Below, one piece after another: positions 42,880-50,820 of a stretch of DNA of 64,000 bases. The DNA lies in contig CALODP010000002.1 of the NCBI GenBank assembly GCA_942492055.1, positions 558,001 through 622,000 on the forward strand, in the 5' to 3' direction. Positions within the stretch are counted from its first letter, which is position 1; the number at the start of each line of letters is the position of its first letter. Made by a program: the position numbers and the translations under genes. Below the pieces are notes generated by a model. That model worked only from the letters and a program-made list of their open reading frames with translations, searched no databases and was not told where the DNA came from. This stretch comes from CALODP01 sp942492055 (GTDB lineage: Bacteria > Bacteroidota > Ignavibacteria > Ignavibacteriales > Melioribacteraceae).

Positions 42880-44463
42880 ATGAAGGTTAATATAGTAATG
42901 CCGAAAATGGGAGAGAGCATAACTGAAGGTACTCTGATAAAATGGTATAAATCGAAAGGGGAAAAAGTAGAGAAAGATGAGATTATCTTTGAAATAGCGA
43001 CCGACAAAGTTGATACGGAAATCCCTTCACCGGAGAGTGGAATTCTTTCGGAAATATTGGTTTATGAGCAGGAGACTGTAGCAGTTGATACGGTTGTTGG
43101 AATTATAGAAACCAACGGCGGAGCACCGGTTATTGAGGAAGAAAAACACTCCGAATCCACTACTATAATCGGTGGTAATCTGATAGATATCGTGATGCCG
43201 AAAATGGGGGAAAGTGTAATGGAAGGAACCGTGATTTCCTGGCTTAAGAAAGTAGGGGAGCACGTTAAGATTGATGAGATTATTTTCGAAATAGCAACGG
43301 ACAAAGTTGATACTGAAGTCCCTTCTCCCGCAGAGGGAGTATTGGAAGAAATATTAGTTTCGGAGAATGAAACCGTAGAGGTCGGAACGGTTGTGGCACG
43401 GGTAAAATCTTCAAAAGGAGTAGCTAAGAATTCATTTGAAACGAAGGAGCATATAATGGAAAGAGAAAGTGCTCCCGAAAACAATAGAAGTGAAATCCCT
43501 TCGGATCACGCAAAAACAAAAGAAAATGCGGGAGCAAATAAATTCTTTTCCCCACTTGTTATGAATATTGCCACAAGGGAGCATGTATCATTCGAAGAGC
43601 TAAATTCGATTATCGGAAGTGGAGCTAACGGGCGTGTTACTAAAAATGATATCATGAATTATCTGGAAAATCGTGGTTCAATCTCCGGTGATTCCGTAAG
43701 AGAAATTACAGAAAAGAATGAGATTATTAATGAAGAAAAGAGTGTGAAATTCTCTGATAATTTTGAGTTGATCCCGATGGATAATATCAGAAAAAGAATC
43801 CAAAATCATATGCTTAAAAGTCGTGATACTTCGGTGCATGTTACCGCTGTGATTGAGGTGGATGTTTCGAAAATTGCCCGATATATTTCGGAAAATCGAA
43901 ACGACTTTTTGAAGAGATTCGGAGTGAAGTTAACTTACTTGCCCTTTATATCCCATGTTGTCATTCGGGCATTAAGAGAGTTCGATTTGCTCAACGGATC
44001 GATAGATGGAGAGAATATAAAACTGAAGAAATTTATCAATCTCGGTATCGCCGTTGCGGTAGAACCAAACGGTTTGATAGTCCCGAATATTAAGAATGCA
44101 GAAGAGAAAAATCTTGTGGGATTGGCAAAGAGTATTGCTGAGCTCAGCAGAAAATCGAGGGAGAAATCATTAACTCCTGATGACATTACTGATGGGACTT
44201 TTACAATTACCAACTACGGAGTTTTCGGAACATTATTCGGCACTCCGATTATTAATCAACCTGAGTTGGCTATACTTGGGGTCGGTACCGTTACCAAAAA
44301 GCCAGTAGTAGTCGAGACTTCCGAAGGAGATTCTATCTCCATCAAGCCGATGATGTATTTATCTTTAAGTCACGATCATAGGCTGATTGACGGGATGCTC
44401 GGTGGTCGCTTTTTGAAATTCATAAAAGATGGATTAGAAAATTTTGATACAAATATAGTTTGA
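42880..44463 (+). CDS. Dihydrolipoamide acyltransferase (E2) with two lipoyl domains
   Basis: 527 aa. Two N-terminal lipoyl domains (1-78 and 101-175), each with ATDKVDTE; lipoylated lysines Lys43 and Lys142. A low-complexity linker leads to the E3/E1-binding peripheral domain (FSPLVMNIATREHVSFEEL, GANGRVTKNDIM) and then the catalytic core ending in SLSHDHRLIDGMLGGRFL; His500 and Asp504 are the expected catalytic pair. It carries acyl groups from E1 to CoA. TATGGAG precedes the ATG. The two very similar lipoyl domains suggest internal duplication. Confidence 0.93.
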   Translation: MKVNIVMPKMGESITEGTLIKWYKSKGEKVEKDEIIFEIATDKVDTEIPSPESGILSEILVYEQETVAVDTVVGIIETNGGAPVIEEEKHSESTTIIGGNLIDIVMPKMGESVMEGTVISWLKKVGEHVKIDEIIFEIATDKVDTEVPSPAEGVLEEILVSENETVEVGTVVARVKSSKGVAKNSFETKEHIMERESAPENNRSEIPSDHAKTKENAGANKFFSPLVMNIATREHVSFEELNSIIGSGANGRVTKNDIMNYLENRGSISGDSVREITEKNEIINEEKSVKFSDNFELIPMDNIRKRIQNHMLKSRDTSVHVTAVIEVDVSKIARYISENRNDFLKRFGVKLTYLPFISHVVIRALREFDLLNGSIDGENIKLKKFINLGIAVAVEPNGLIVPNIKNAEEKNLVGLAKSIAELSRKSREKSLTPDDITDGTFTITNYGVFGTLFGTPIINQPELAILGVGTVTKKPVVVETSEGDSISIKPMMYLSLSHDHRLIDGMLGGRFLKFIKDGLENFDTNIV

Positions 44464-44501
44464 TGTAGTTTTGCAGTAAACAAAAGAAAGGAAATTAGTT
44501 A

Positions 44502-45413
44502 ATGAAAATTAACAAGCACCAACAAGAATATAAAGAAGAAGTAGAGCAAGAAATTGGTGATTTGGGTAGAAAGCCGGATTGGCTAAAGGTCAAACTTCCC
44601 ACCGGTAAGAATTTTACAGACGTTCATGCGATGATGCGTAAATCGAAATTGAATACAGTCTGCGAAGAAGCGAAATGTCCGAACCTTGGGGAATGTTGGA
44701 GTCACAGAACAGCTACTTACATGATTCTCGGAGAGACATGCACGAGAAGTTGCGGATTTTGCAATGTTAAATCGGGAATGCCTACGGAGCTTGATTTGGA
44801 TGAGCCGAGAAGAGTTGCGGAGTCTGTAAAGGAATTAGGACTTCGTCATGTTGTAATCACATCGGTAAACAGAGATGAACTTAAAGATGGCGGCGCGGAA
44901 ATATTTTCCGAATGTGTACGCTTAATAAATGAAAAAATGCATGAAACTACAGTAGAAATCCTCATTCCGGACTTTCTGGGGAAAGAGGAAGCTTTTGAAA
45001 TAATTATGAAAAATCCTCCTCATATTTTGAATCACAATATGGAAACAGTCGAAAGGTTATACCATGTGGCGCGCCCACAAGCTAAATATCAACGTAGCCT
45101 TAATGTGATAAAATGGTTCAAAGAAAAAGGGCTCAGGACAAAGAGCGGAATAATGGTTGGAATCGGTGAGGAGAAGGACGAGGTTCTTAAACTGATGAAA
45201 GATTTGCGAGAACACGGATGTGATATTATGACTATCGGACAGTATTTGCGCCCGACAAAAGAGCATTTGCCTGTTCATCGATATGTTACTCTTGAGGAAT
45301 TTGAGCTGTTCAAAGAGGAAGGCCTCAAGTTGGGATTTATGGCTGTTGAGTCATCTCCTTTAGTACGTAGCTCATATCACGCCGACGAACATGCCAGATT
45401 TGTAGAAAAGTAA
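44502..45413 (+). CDS. lipA: Lipoyl synthase
   Basis: 303 aa radical-SAM enzyme. The N-terminal auxiliary cluster has C54-x4-C59-x5-C65 (CEEAKCPNLGEC) and the SAM cluster has C80-x3-C84-x2-C87 (CTRSCGFC). The C-terminal SSPLVRSSYHADEH supplies the serine ligand of the auxiliary cluster. It inserts sulfur at C6 and C8 of the octanoyl group on E2. AAAGGAAATT precedes the ATG. A strong terminator right after the stop ends the dehydrogenase/lipoylation cluster. Confidence 0.97.
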   Translation: MKINKHQQEYKEEVEQEIGDLGRKPDWLKVKLPTGKNFTDVHAMMRKSKLNTVCEEAKCPNLGECWSHRTATYMILGETCTRSCGFCNVKSGMPTELDLDEPRRVAESVKELGLRHVVITSVNRDELKDGGAEIFSECVRLINEKMHETTVEILIPDFLGKEEAFEIIMKNPPHILNHNMETVERLYHVARPQAKYQRSLNVIKWFKEKGLRTKSGIMVGIGEEKDEVLKLMKDLREHGCDIMTIGQYLRPTKEHLPVHRYVTLEEFELFKEEGLKLGFMAVESSPLVRSSYHADEHARFVEK

Positions 45414-45420
45414 TAAATAA

Positions 45421-45452
45421 GGGAAGCATGGAAAATGCTTCCCCTTTTTTTA
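45421..45452 (+). terminator. Rho-independent terminator after lipA
   Basis: GGGAAGCAT pairs with ATGCTTCCC over a 5-nt loop, followed by C and a T7 tract. It closes the lpd-lipA cluster. Confidence 0.9.
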
Positions 45453-45482
45453 TAGATTATATTTTCTAAACCGGTATTTGCC

Positions 45483-47165
45483 ATGAAAACAAAAGCATTG
45501 CATGGTATTTTCCTATTTCTGCTTGCCATAATATTTACAGTCGGATTATCATTTGTTTCACTCGAATTACCTCTATTAGCCGATCATTTCCTTGGTGAAA
45601 ACATTGAGGTTATTAATGTAGCAACCGGAAGCGGAGATTTAAGCGCTCTCAAAACTGAAATGTTTATAAGTCATTTTTATCTAAGAGAGATAGGATATTT
45701 TTGCCTATTGGTAATAATCGCGCTGATAATAGTGGGGTATGTCACGGAAAGAGCAGGATTAACCTCTTTGGGGGCCGTAGCGCTCTTTCTTCCTGTATTT
45801 GGTGGTTTTGCCTTCACAATGTTTTTCCTTGGCGGATTGGGCTTCCTAAGAGTTTTGTGGCTTCCGGTACTTGATATATCAGATTATATTTTCAGTTTGG
45901 GGGATGCGGCATTAATTCCTTACGGAATAATTTTTTCATTATGTCAAATTCTGGAAATGGAATGTGGTGTAATCTTGCCCCTGTTGTTGATCGGCGGAGG
46001 GATTCTCTTTTTCCTATTGGGGACTATCGGGTGGTTCCATACCTATTTTAGGGAAAAAGGTGTAGCCGATTTCTGGATATACAAATATTCCCGTCATCCG
46101 CAATATTTGGGTTGGATTCTTTGGACATACGGAATTCTTTTCTTGCCTGGGCCTGATATAAAAAAGATGTTTCATATTTCCAGCTCACTTCCCTGGGTGC
46201 TTTCCACTCTTATTATTATTGGGGTGGCAATGATGGAAGAGGTGAAAATGGTTGCAAAGGAGGGGGCTAGGTATCGTGAATACATGAGCAAATCTCATTT
46301 CATGTTTCCACTTCCCGAATTTATCGTGAAGATAATTTACTCTCCATGTCGGATTCTTTTCGCTAAAAGGAAACCGGAATCGAAGAAGGAGATTTCATTA
46401 TTCTTATTGTTCTATCTGATCGTGATTTTGTTCGCTTCTTTTCTACTTAATAATTACGGGAATATGACAAAGCCCGGAGTGTGGACTTTTAAGGAGAAAA
46501 CTCAAAGGAGCATTCCCGAATTGACTCGAATTTTGGAAAGCGACTCCGGTAGAAGAGAAAAAGCATCTGCCTTCGAAGAGCTTATGAATAAAGGAGAAAA
46601 CGGGTATGAGCTAATAGTATTATCTCTGAATAATTCTGACCCCGCTGTAAGAGAATTTGCGGCCGAAGGAGTAGCTAAACTGAAACTTACTCAAGCCGAA
46701 GATATTCTTGCTGAGCTAACCTCAGACAAAGACTTCAGGGTTGTAGCCTCTGCTATTGCAGCCTTGGGAGAACTTAAATCGGAAAAATATTTCAAATTAA
46801 TTACGGACAAATTAAATTCCAATTCGCTCAGAATCCGGTTTACGGCTGCCGGAGCGATAGGAAACATCGGCTCAAAACCTGCCTACGATTCTTTGTTTAT
46901 CGCAATAAAGGATAACAGAATAAAAGTAACTCCGGCAATATTGGGTGCTTTGGAAAGATATGATTCTCCGCAAACGAGACGTATTATAATGGAAAATCTC
47001 ACAAAAGGAGAAAGGGATTTGAAAATCAGAGCGATTTTCTCGGTATTAGCTCTTAACATGTCCGAATCAGTTGAAATGTTGAAAAAAATGGATTCAGATA
47101 AGGATTGGGAAATCAGAATTTATTCTTCAGAAGTTATAAAGATGTTAGAGAATAGGGGATTGTAG
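45483..47165 (+). CDS. Isoprenylcysteine-methyltransferase-like membrane protein fused to HEAT repeats
   Basis: 560 aa. The first 320 residues have about seven hydrophobic segments and end in an ICMT/PEMT-like core: KYSRHPQYLGWILWTYG, then MMEEVKMVAKEGARYREYM. Another helix at about 305-325 is followed, from about 340 to 555, by HEAT-like helical repeats (LNNSDPAVREFAAEGVAKL, SDKDFRVVASAIAALGEL, NSLRIRFTAAGAIGNIG). The orientation suggests cytoplasmic repeats, probably for protein binding. It is the second ICMT-like protein in the window (other at 2352), here joined to a scaffold domain. No ribosome-binding site is obvious before the ATG. Confidence 0.7.
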   Translation: MKTKALHGIFLFLLAIIFTVGLSFVSLELPLLADHFLGENIEVINVATGSGDLSALKTEMFISHFYLREIGYFCLLVIIALIIVGYVTERAGLTSLGAVALFLPVFGGFAFTMFFLGGLGFLRVLWLPVLDISDYIFSLGDAALIPYGIIFSLCQILEMECGVILPLLLIGGGILFFLLGTIGWFHTYFREKGVADFWIYKYSRHPQYLGWILWTYGILFLPGPDIKKMFHISSSLPWVLSTLIIIGVAMMEEVKMVAKEGARYREYMSKSHFMFPLPEFIVKIIYSPCRILFAKRKPESKKEISLFLLFYLIVILFASFLLNNYGNMTKPGVWTFKEKTQRSIPELTRILESDSGRREKASAFEELMNKGENGYELIVLSLNNSDPAVREFAAEGVAKLKLTQAEDILAELTSDKDFRVVASAIAALGELKSEKYFKLITDKLNSNSLRIRFTAAGAIGNIGSKPAYDSLFIAIKDNRIKVTPAILGALERYDSPQTRRIIMENLTKGERDLKIRAIFSVLALNMSESVEMLKKMDSDKDWEIRIYSSEVIKMLENRGL

Positions 47166-47183
47166 CTGTAAAGCACAATCCCC
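47155..47183. terminator. Hairpin between convergent genes
   Basis: GGGGATTGT, overlapping the stop codon of the HEAT fusion gene, pairs with ACAATCCCC over an 11-nt loop. The U-tracts on either side are weak. Confidence 0.5.
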
Positions 47184-47192
47184 CAAAAAGAA

Positions 47193-47756
47193 TTACATAT
47201 CATCGACGGAAACTCTCATTGCTTTGAAATTTCCTTTTACCGTGATAGTATTGTTAGTAAGCGGATTAATGATTGTTCCTTCAAAGTTGCCGGCTATTTT
47301 GCCCCCTATTGCTCCGTATTCTGTGATCACCGTTTCTCCCATATCGGTTGGAGTGTAATATGTATTACTTAGCGAGCCGACTTTAGTGAGAACAACTCCA
47401 TTGAAATAAACTTCGTTTTCGGATGATGTTGAGTCTATTTCAGTAAGTGTTGACCATTTGTAAGTCCCTGTGGAATTCCCTTTGAAAGTAACAGCGATGA
47501 AAATGGAGTCTTTTTCACCGACAGCAAATAATCCGCATGATGAGCACTCATACTCATCGACATATGCCCCCATTGCCGTAAAGAATGTAAATGTTTTATT
47601 TGAGTATCCGTCCCCATTTAGAGTAATTGTGCCTCCACCAAACGGTGAAATGGTTTCATCCGGCGAAGAAGGATTATCCTTATCATCGTTTGAGCAAGCC
47701 ATTATTGAATATGAGAGGATAAGTGCAAATGTGCAAAATTTAATAAATGATTTCAT
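47193..47756 (-). CDS. Lipoprotein of unknown function
   Basis: 187 aa. The signal peptide SFIKFCTFALILSYSIMAC ends at Cys in a lipobox-like IMAC, followed by a SNDDKDNPSSPDET spacer. The mature domain is beta-rich with many Thr, Gly and Asn residues (FGGGTITLNGDGYSN, GAIGGKIAGNFEGTI), like calycin-type or other small beta proteins of FCB bacteria. Two ATGs are adjacent; GGAG at 47762-47765 is 5 nt from the second (47756), which is preferred. It is transcribed away from the AraC gene; the region between them may regulate both. Confidence 0.6.
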   Translation of the reverse strand: MKSFIKFCTFALILSYSIMACSNDDKDNPSSPDETISPFGGGTITLNGDGYSNKTFTFFTAMGAYVDEYECSSCGLFAVGEKDSIFIAVTFKGNSTGTYKWSTLTEIDSTSSENEVYFNGVVLTKVGSLSNTYYTPTDMGETVITEYGAIGGKIAGNFEGTIINPLTNNTITVKGNFKAMRVSVDDM

Positions 47757-47848
47757 CATAGCTCCGATTATTGTATTAAAATAATTGTTTCAAAAATAGG
47801 AATGGTAGTAGAGAAATAATTGTAATAATAGGAGACTTATTTCTTGTG

Positions 47849-47902
47849 AAATGGCCATTTTTTACAATTTTGACGAATATAAGATTCCGATATTTCTTAT
47901 AT
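47849..47902. promoter_or_regulatory. Palindromes in the lipoprotein/araC divergent region
   Basis: AAATGGCCATTT (47849-47860) is a perfect 12-bp palindrome and ATATAAGA/TCTTATAT (47877-47902) an 8-bp inverted repeat. Between them lies CCATTTTTTACAAT, matching a box at 48803-48816. Probable control region for the divergent genes. Confidence 0.4.
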
Positions 47903-47975
47903 GATATTACATCAAAAAATATTATTATCCTCCAAGATGATTTTAGTGAATAATGAATTTCAAGGTTGCTAAGAG

Positions 47976-48782
47976 ATGTTTGTCGAATTCTTGAATCCAT
48001 CAGAAAAAACTTCATGTCTTGTCAGGCATTTTTTGTCGCTAAGGGTTAATGAAGAAAAAGAAATGATGTTTGACAAATATATACCTGATGGAAACGCCGC
48101 GGTGGTTATTAATTTTCGAGATAGCGCATATCTATTGGATAATGATGTAGTAATACGATTACCAAAAATCTTTTTCATAAGACCATCCTTAAAGGCTTTA
48201 AAAATAAGAGCAATTCCTCCTTTTGATACTTTTATTATAGTAATGAATTCTTCGGTTTTTTCCCGTTTGTTCGATTTGGATATGACATCAACTGGTACGA
48301 AATCATATTGTGAATATAACCCGTTTAGGAATAGTACTTTTCTAAAGGGGGTTGAGCTAATTAACTCATTCGATAAACGAGTTGAATTAGTAGAGAATTT
48401 TCTAGTAGAAAACCATATTTTTGAGAATTTTGCTAAAGACAATATTGACATGCTATATGATGACATTATGGAAATGGGAGCGCACAAATCTATAGGGGAT
48501 ATTCTGAAAGATTATGATCTTAACCCTAGAACATTTAGAAGAAATTTTTTAAAGAGAGTTGGCGTTTCTGCTAAAGGATTATCTCGGATTGTGAGAGTAA
48601 ATTATGTTTGGGACTTGATCAAAGCCCAAAACAGAGCAGATATCCAAAATATTATTTTTAATTGCCATTATTACGACCAGTCACACTTCATTAAGGATTT
48701 TAAGAAAGTAATAGGAGAGCCACCCAAATTCTTCTTCACGCGTGATTTGAGTCAAGTTGTTGTGATTTCCGGAAAGAAATAG
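47976..48782 (+). CDS. AraC-family transcriptional regulator
   Basis: 268 aa. The C-terminal HTH_18-type pair of helix-turn-helix motifs is clear: SIGDILKDYDLNPRTFRRNF, RVGVSAKGLSRIVRV, then DIQNIIFNCHYYDQSHFIKD and FKKVIGEPPKFFF. The N-terminal half (1-150) resembles the DUF6597-like sensory part (IPDGNAAVVINFRDSA). It is expected to control a nearby target; the OmpA-type gene 88 bp downstream shares a 14-bp box with its own upstream region. No clear ribosome-binding site is visible before the ATG. Confidence 0.88.
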   Translation: MFVEFLNPSEKTSCLVRHFLSLRVNEEKEMMFDKYIPDGNAAVVINFRDSAYLLDNDVVIRLPKIFFIRPSLKALKIRAIPPFDTFIIVMNSSVFSRLFDLDMTSTGTKSYCEYNPFRNSTFLKGVELINSFDKRVELVENFLVENHIFENFAKDNIDMLYDDIMEMGAHKSIGDILKDYDLNPRTFRRNFLKRVGVSAKGLSRIVRVNYVWDLIKAQNRADIQNIIFNCHYYDQSHFIKDFKKVIGEPPKFFFTRDLSQVVVISGKK

Positions 48783-48802
48783 TCAAAGTTGATTTGCTCT
48801 GT

Positions 48803-48816
48803 CCGTTTTTTACAAT
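48803..48816. promoter_or_regulatory. 14-bp box shared by araC and ompA-family gene upstream regions
   Basis: CCGTTTTTTACAAT here, 54 bp before the OmpA-family start, matches CCATTTTTTACAAT at 47855-47868, 107 bp before the AraC start (13 of 14). Candidate binding site of the AraC protein between them. Confidence 0.45.
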
Positions 48817-48869
48817 CCATTTTTTGAGAAAATCTCTAAAATTACTCATTTCCATTATTCGGAGGGATT

Positions 48870-49931
48870 ATGCGAAAAGGGTATTGTATTCTAACATTTC
48901 TGGTGTTTTCGTCATTTCTATTTTCGCAGGAGAACGATAAAAATCAATTGCAAACTTACTCGAAATTCGATTTTGTATCCGGTGAAAGAGTTGTCTTCTA
49001 TGATGATTTTTCCGATGTGGCAATTGGTGATTTTCCAGTAAACTGGGATACTCAGGCAGCGGGGGAAGTTGTTTTAACAAACAATTATCCGGGGAAATGG
49101 TTGATGCTGAAAGGGGAGTATTCATACTTTTCGCCGGTTATAGAAGACCTTATATTACCTGAAAATTTCACAATAGAATTTGAGGTAATTGTGTCTGAAT
49201 GGTATGATTTAATCCTTGAAATATACAACAACCCATCCGGTATGATTACTAATGATTATTATCCAGGCACCGGAGGCACTTTTCTGGGGTTTGTAATTGA
49301 TGGAATTACTTGGAAACTTTGGCGAGAAAATATGGAGAATAATCCTGAAAGTTTTTCACAGCATCCAGAAGTAAAAGAAGGGGATAAAGTCAGGTACTCT
49401 ATTTGGGGCCAAAAGACTAGAATCAGAGTTTACTGTAATGAAACAAAAGTTATAGATATTCCAAGAGGGCTCAATAAAAATCTGATACATAATTATCTGC
49501 GTTTTGGTAATTATTCTGATAAGGCCACATTAATCGGTGATTTTAGAGTTACGATCGGTATGCCTGATTTAAGAAGCAGATTGCTGACTGAAGGGAAATT
49601 AGTAACACATGGAATTACATTTAATAGTGGATCAAGTTTGATTAAACCTGAATCGTTTGGTGTCATAAAACAGATTGCCGATTTGTTAAACGAAAACTCT
49701 GAATTATCTGTGAAGATTGTCGGGCATACAGATAATATTGGTTCAGAAAAAGACAATTTGAAACTTTCCGCCGAAAGAGCATTGGCGGTAAAAAAAATAT
49801 TGAATGATAAATTCGGGATAGCAAATCAGAGAATGAAGACAGAAGGAAAAGGGGAAAATGAACCAACTGATAATAATTCGACATCTAATGGGCGAGCAAA
49901 TAACAGAAGAGTGGAATTTATTAAAATATAA
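48870..49931 (+). CDS. OmpA-family outer-membrane protein with N-terminal lectin-like domain
   Basis: 353 aa with a signal peptide (GYCILTFLVFSSFLFSQ). The central domain (about 45-230) is beta-rich and LamG/glucanase-like (FYDDFSDVAIGDFPVNWD, FTIEFEVIVSEWYDLILEI). The C-terminal domain (about 245-353) is OmpA-type, peptidoglycan-binding: ITFNSGSSLIKPESFGVI, VKIVGHTDNIGSEKDN, LSAERALAVKKIL and NGRANNRRVEFI. It probably tethers the outer membrane or a surface layer to peptidoglycan. The lipoprotein gene follows after 14 bp and may be co-transcribed; the AraC regulator upstream may control it. Confidence 0.85.
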   Translation: MRKGYCILTFLVFSSFLFSQENDKNQLQTYSKFDFVSGERVVFYDDFSDVAIGDFPVNWDTQAAGEVVLTNNYPGKWLMLKGEYSYFSPVIEDLILPENFTIEFEVIVSEWYDLILEIYNNPSGMITNDYYPGTGGTFLGFVIDGITWKLWRENMENNPESFSQHPEVKEGDKVRYSIWGQKTRIRVYCNETKVIDIPRGLNKNLIHNYLRFGNYSDKATLIGDFRVTIGMPDLRSRLLTEGKLVTHGITFNSGSSLIKPESFGVIKQIADLLNENSELSVKIVGHTDNIGSEKDNLKLSAERALAVKKILNDKFGIANQRMKTEGKGENEPTDNNSTSNGRANNRRVEFIKI

Positions 49932-49945
49932 ATTGGGAGAGGAAT

Positions 49946-50620
49946 ATGGTTGGTAAAAAACTTTTATTGTTCTTTGCCATCTCATTTGTTTTGAGCAGTT
50001 GTGGTGACTCCGTTGAGCAAAAGAAAGTAAGCGTATCGGAAACAATGAGTAAGACTCAAAATAATGAGATAATTAATAAGGCAAAATTAATCGTAAAAAA
50101 ATACTCGATGAAATCAGGGATGATCACTTACAAAAACAGTGGTTCTTTAGGAGAAAGTAAAGCAATTGTCTATTTCGATGATTTCGGAATTAAGGAAAGG
50201 AAGGAGGAGTATAATTCCAAAGGGGAGCTTGAGGAAGTGAAATTTACCGATGGGAAAAATATGTATGTTATTAACCCAAATGGTGATTACAGTAAGGTCG
50301 CTTTTATTATGGGAAGTGGCGTGATGGGAACTGAGATGAAATTCGATCCGGCTCCATTTAAGAGTAATAAATCAAAAGAAAGAAACGGTTATGAACGATT
50401 GGATAAAAGAGAAATCTTAGGGAAAAGATGTGAAGCCTATTCTGCAAAAAATAATATGGGAAAAAGCATGTTTGCCGGATGGAATGGAATTCTGTTATAC
50501 TCCAAAGTTATTGTAAAAAACGATGCTTACGAAACAATCGCTGTTGAGTTTAAGGAAAATATCAATATTGAGGAAGCTTTGTTTAAGGTTCCTGATGGGT
50601 ATACAGTGCAAAAATTATAA
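49946..50620 (+). CDS. Lipoprotein of unknown function
   Basis: 224 aa. Signal peptide KKLLLFFAISFVLSSC with a clean lipobox LSSC. The mature protein has repeating beta elements that resemble DUF4412/LolA-like small lipoproteins (GMITYKNSGSLGESKAIVYF, GIKERKEEYNSKGELEEV, FTDGKNMYVIN, YSAKNNMGKSMFAGWNG, ALFKVPDGYTV). It is co-oriented with and 14 bp behind the OmpA-family gene, so both may act in the outer membrane. No function can be assigned. The terminator at 50624 ends the unit. Confidence 0.65.
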   Translation: MVGKKLLLFFAISFVLSSCGDSVEQKKVSVSETMSKTQNNEIINKAKLIVKKYSMKSGMITYKNSGSLGESKAIVYFDDFGIKERKEEYNSKGELEEVKFTDGKNMYVINPNGDYSKVAFIMGSGVMGTEMKFDPAPFKSNKSKERNGYERLDKREILGKRCEAYSAKNNMGKSMFAGWNGILLYSKVIVKNDAYETIAVEFKENINIEEALFKVPDGYTVQKL

Positions 50621-50623
50621 AAA

Positions 50624-50653
50624 AAAAGGCTGTTTCAAAAGAAACAGCCTTTT
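50624..50653. terminator. Bidirectional terminator between lipoprotein and tRNA-Leu
   Basis: AAAAGGCTGTTTC pairs perfectly with GAAACAGCCTTTT over a 4-nt loop (13-bp stem). On the plus strand four T residues follow; on the minus strand, after tRNA-Leu, a T7 tract follows. It serves both genes. Confidence 0.9.
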
Positions 50654-50655
50654 AG

Positions 50656-50739
50656 TACCGAAGGCCGGACTCGAACCGGCACATCCTTGCGAATACTTGA
50701 TTTTGAGTCAAGCGCGTCTACCAATTCCGCCACTTCGGC
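50656..50739 (-). tRNA. tRNA-Leu (anticodon CAA)
   Basis: 84 nt on the minus strand. Acceptor 7-mer GCCGAAG pairs with CTTCGGT (one G·U at pair 1-72). The anticodon stem CTTGA/TCAAG encloses the loop CTCAAAA, giving CAA at positions 34-36 (reads UUG). The T arm is GCCGG-TTCGAGT-CCGGC and the variable arm is long, as in Leu tRNAs. The CCA end is not encoded. It lies between the shared terminator and glnS. Confidence 0.95.
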
Positions 50740-50820
50740 AACTCAAACTCTATCAAAAAGAAGTTCTAAATATATCAAATTGAACCCCATTTATCAAGAG
50801 TTTCTTTATAATTTTAAAAA

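Noticed and set aside
50687..50783. Small plus-strand proteins across the tRNA region
   Set aside because: They are readings through the tRNA-Leu gene and the end of glnS.
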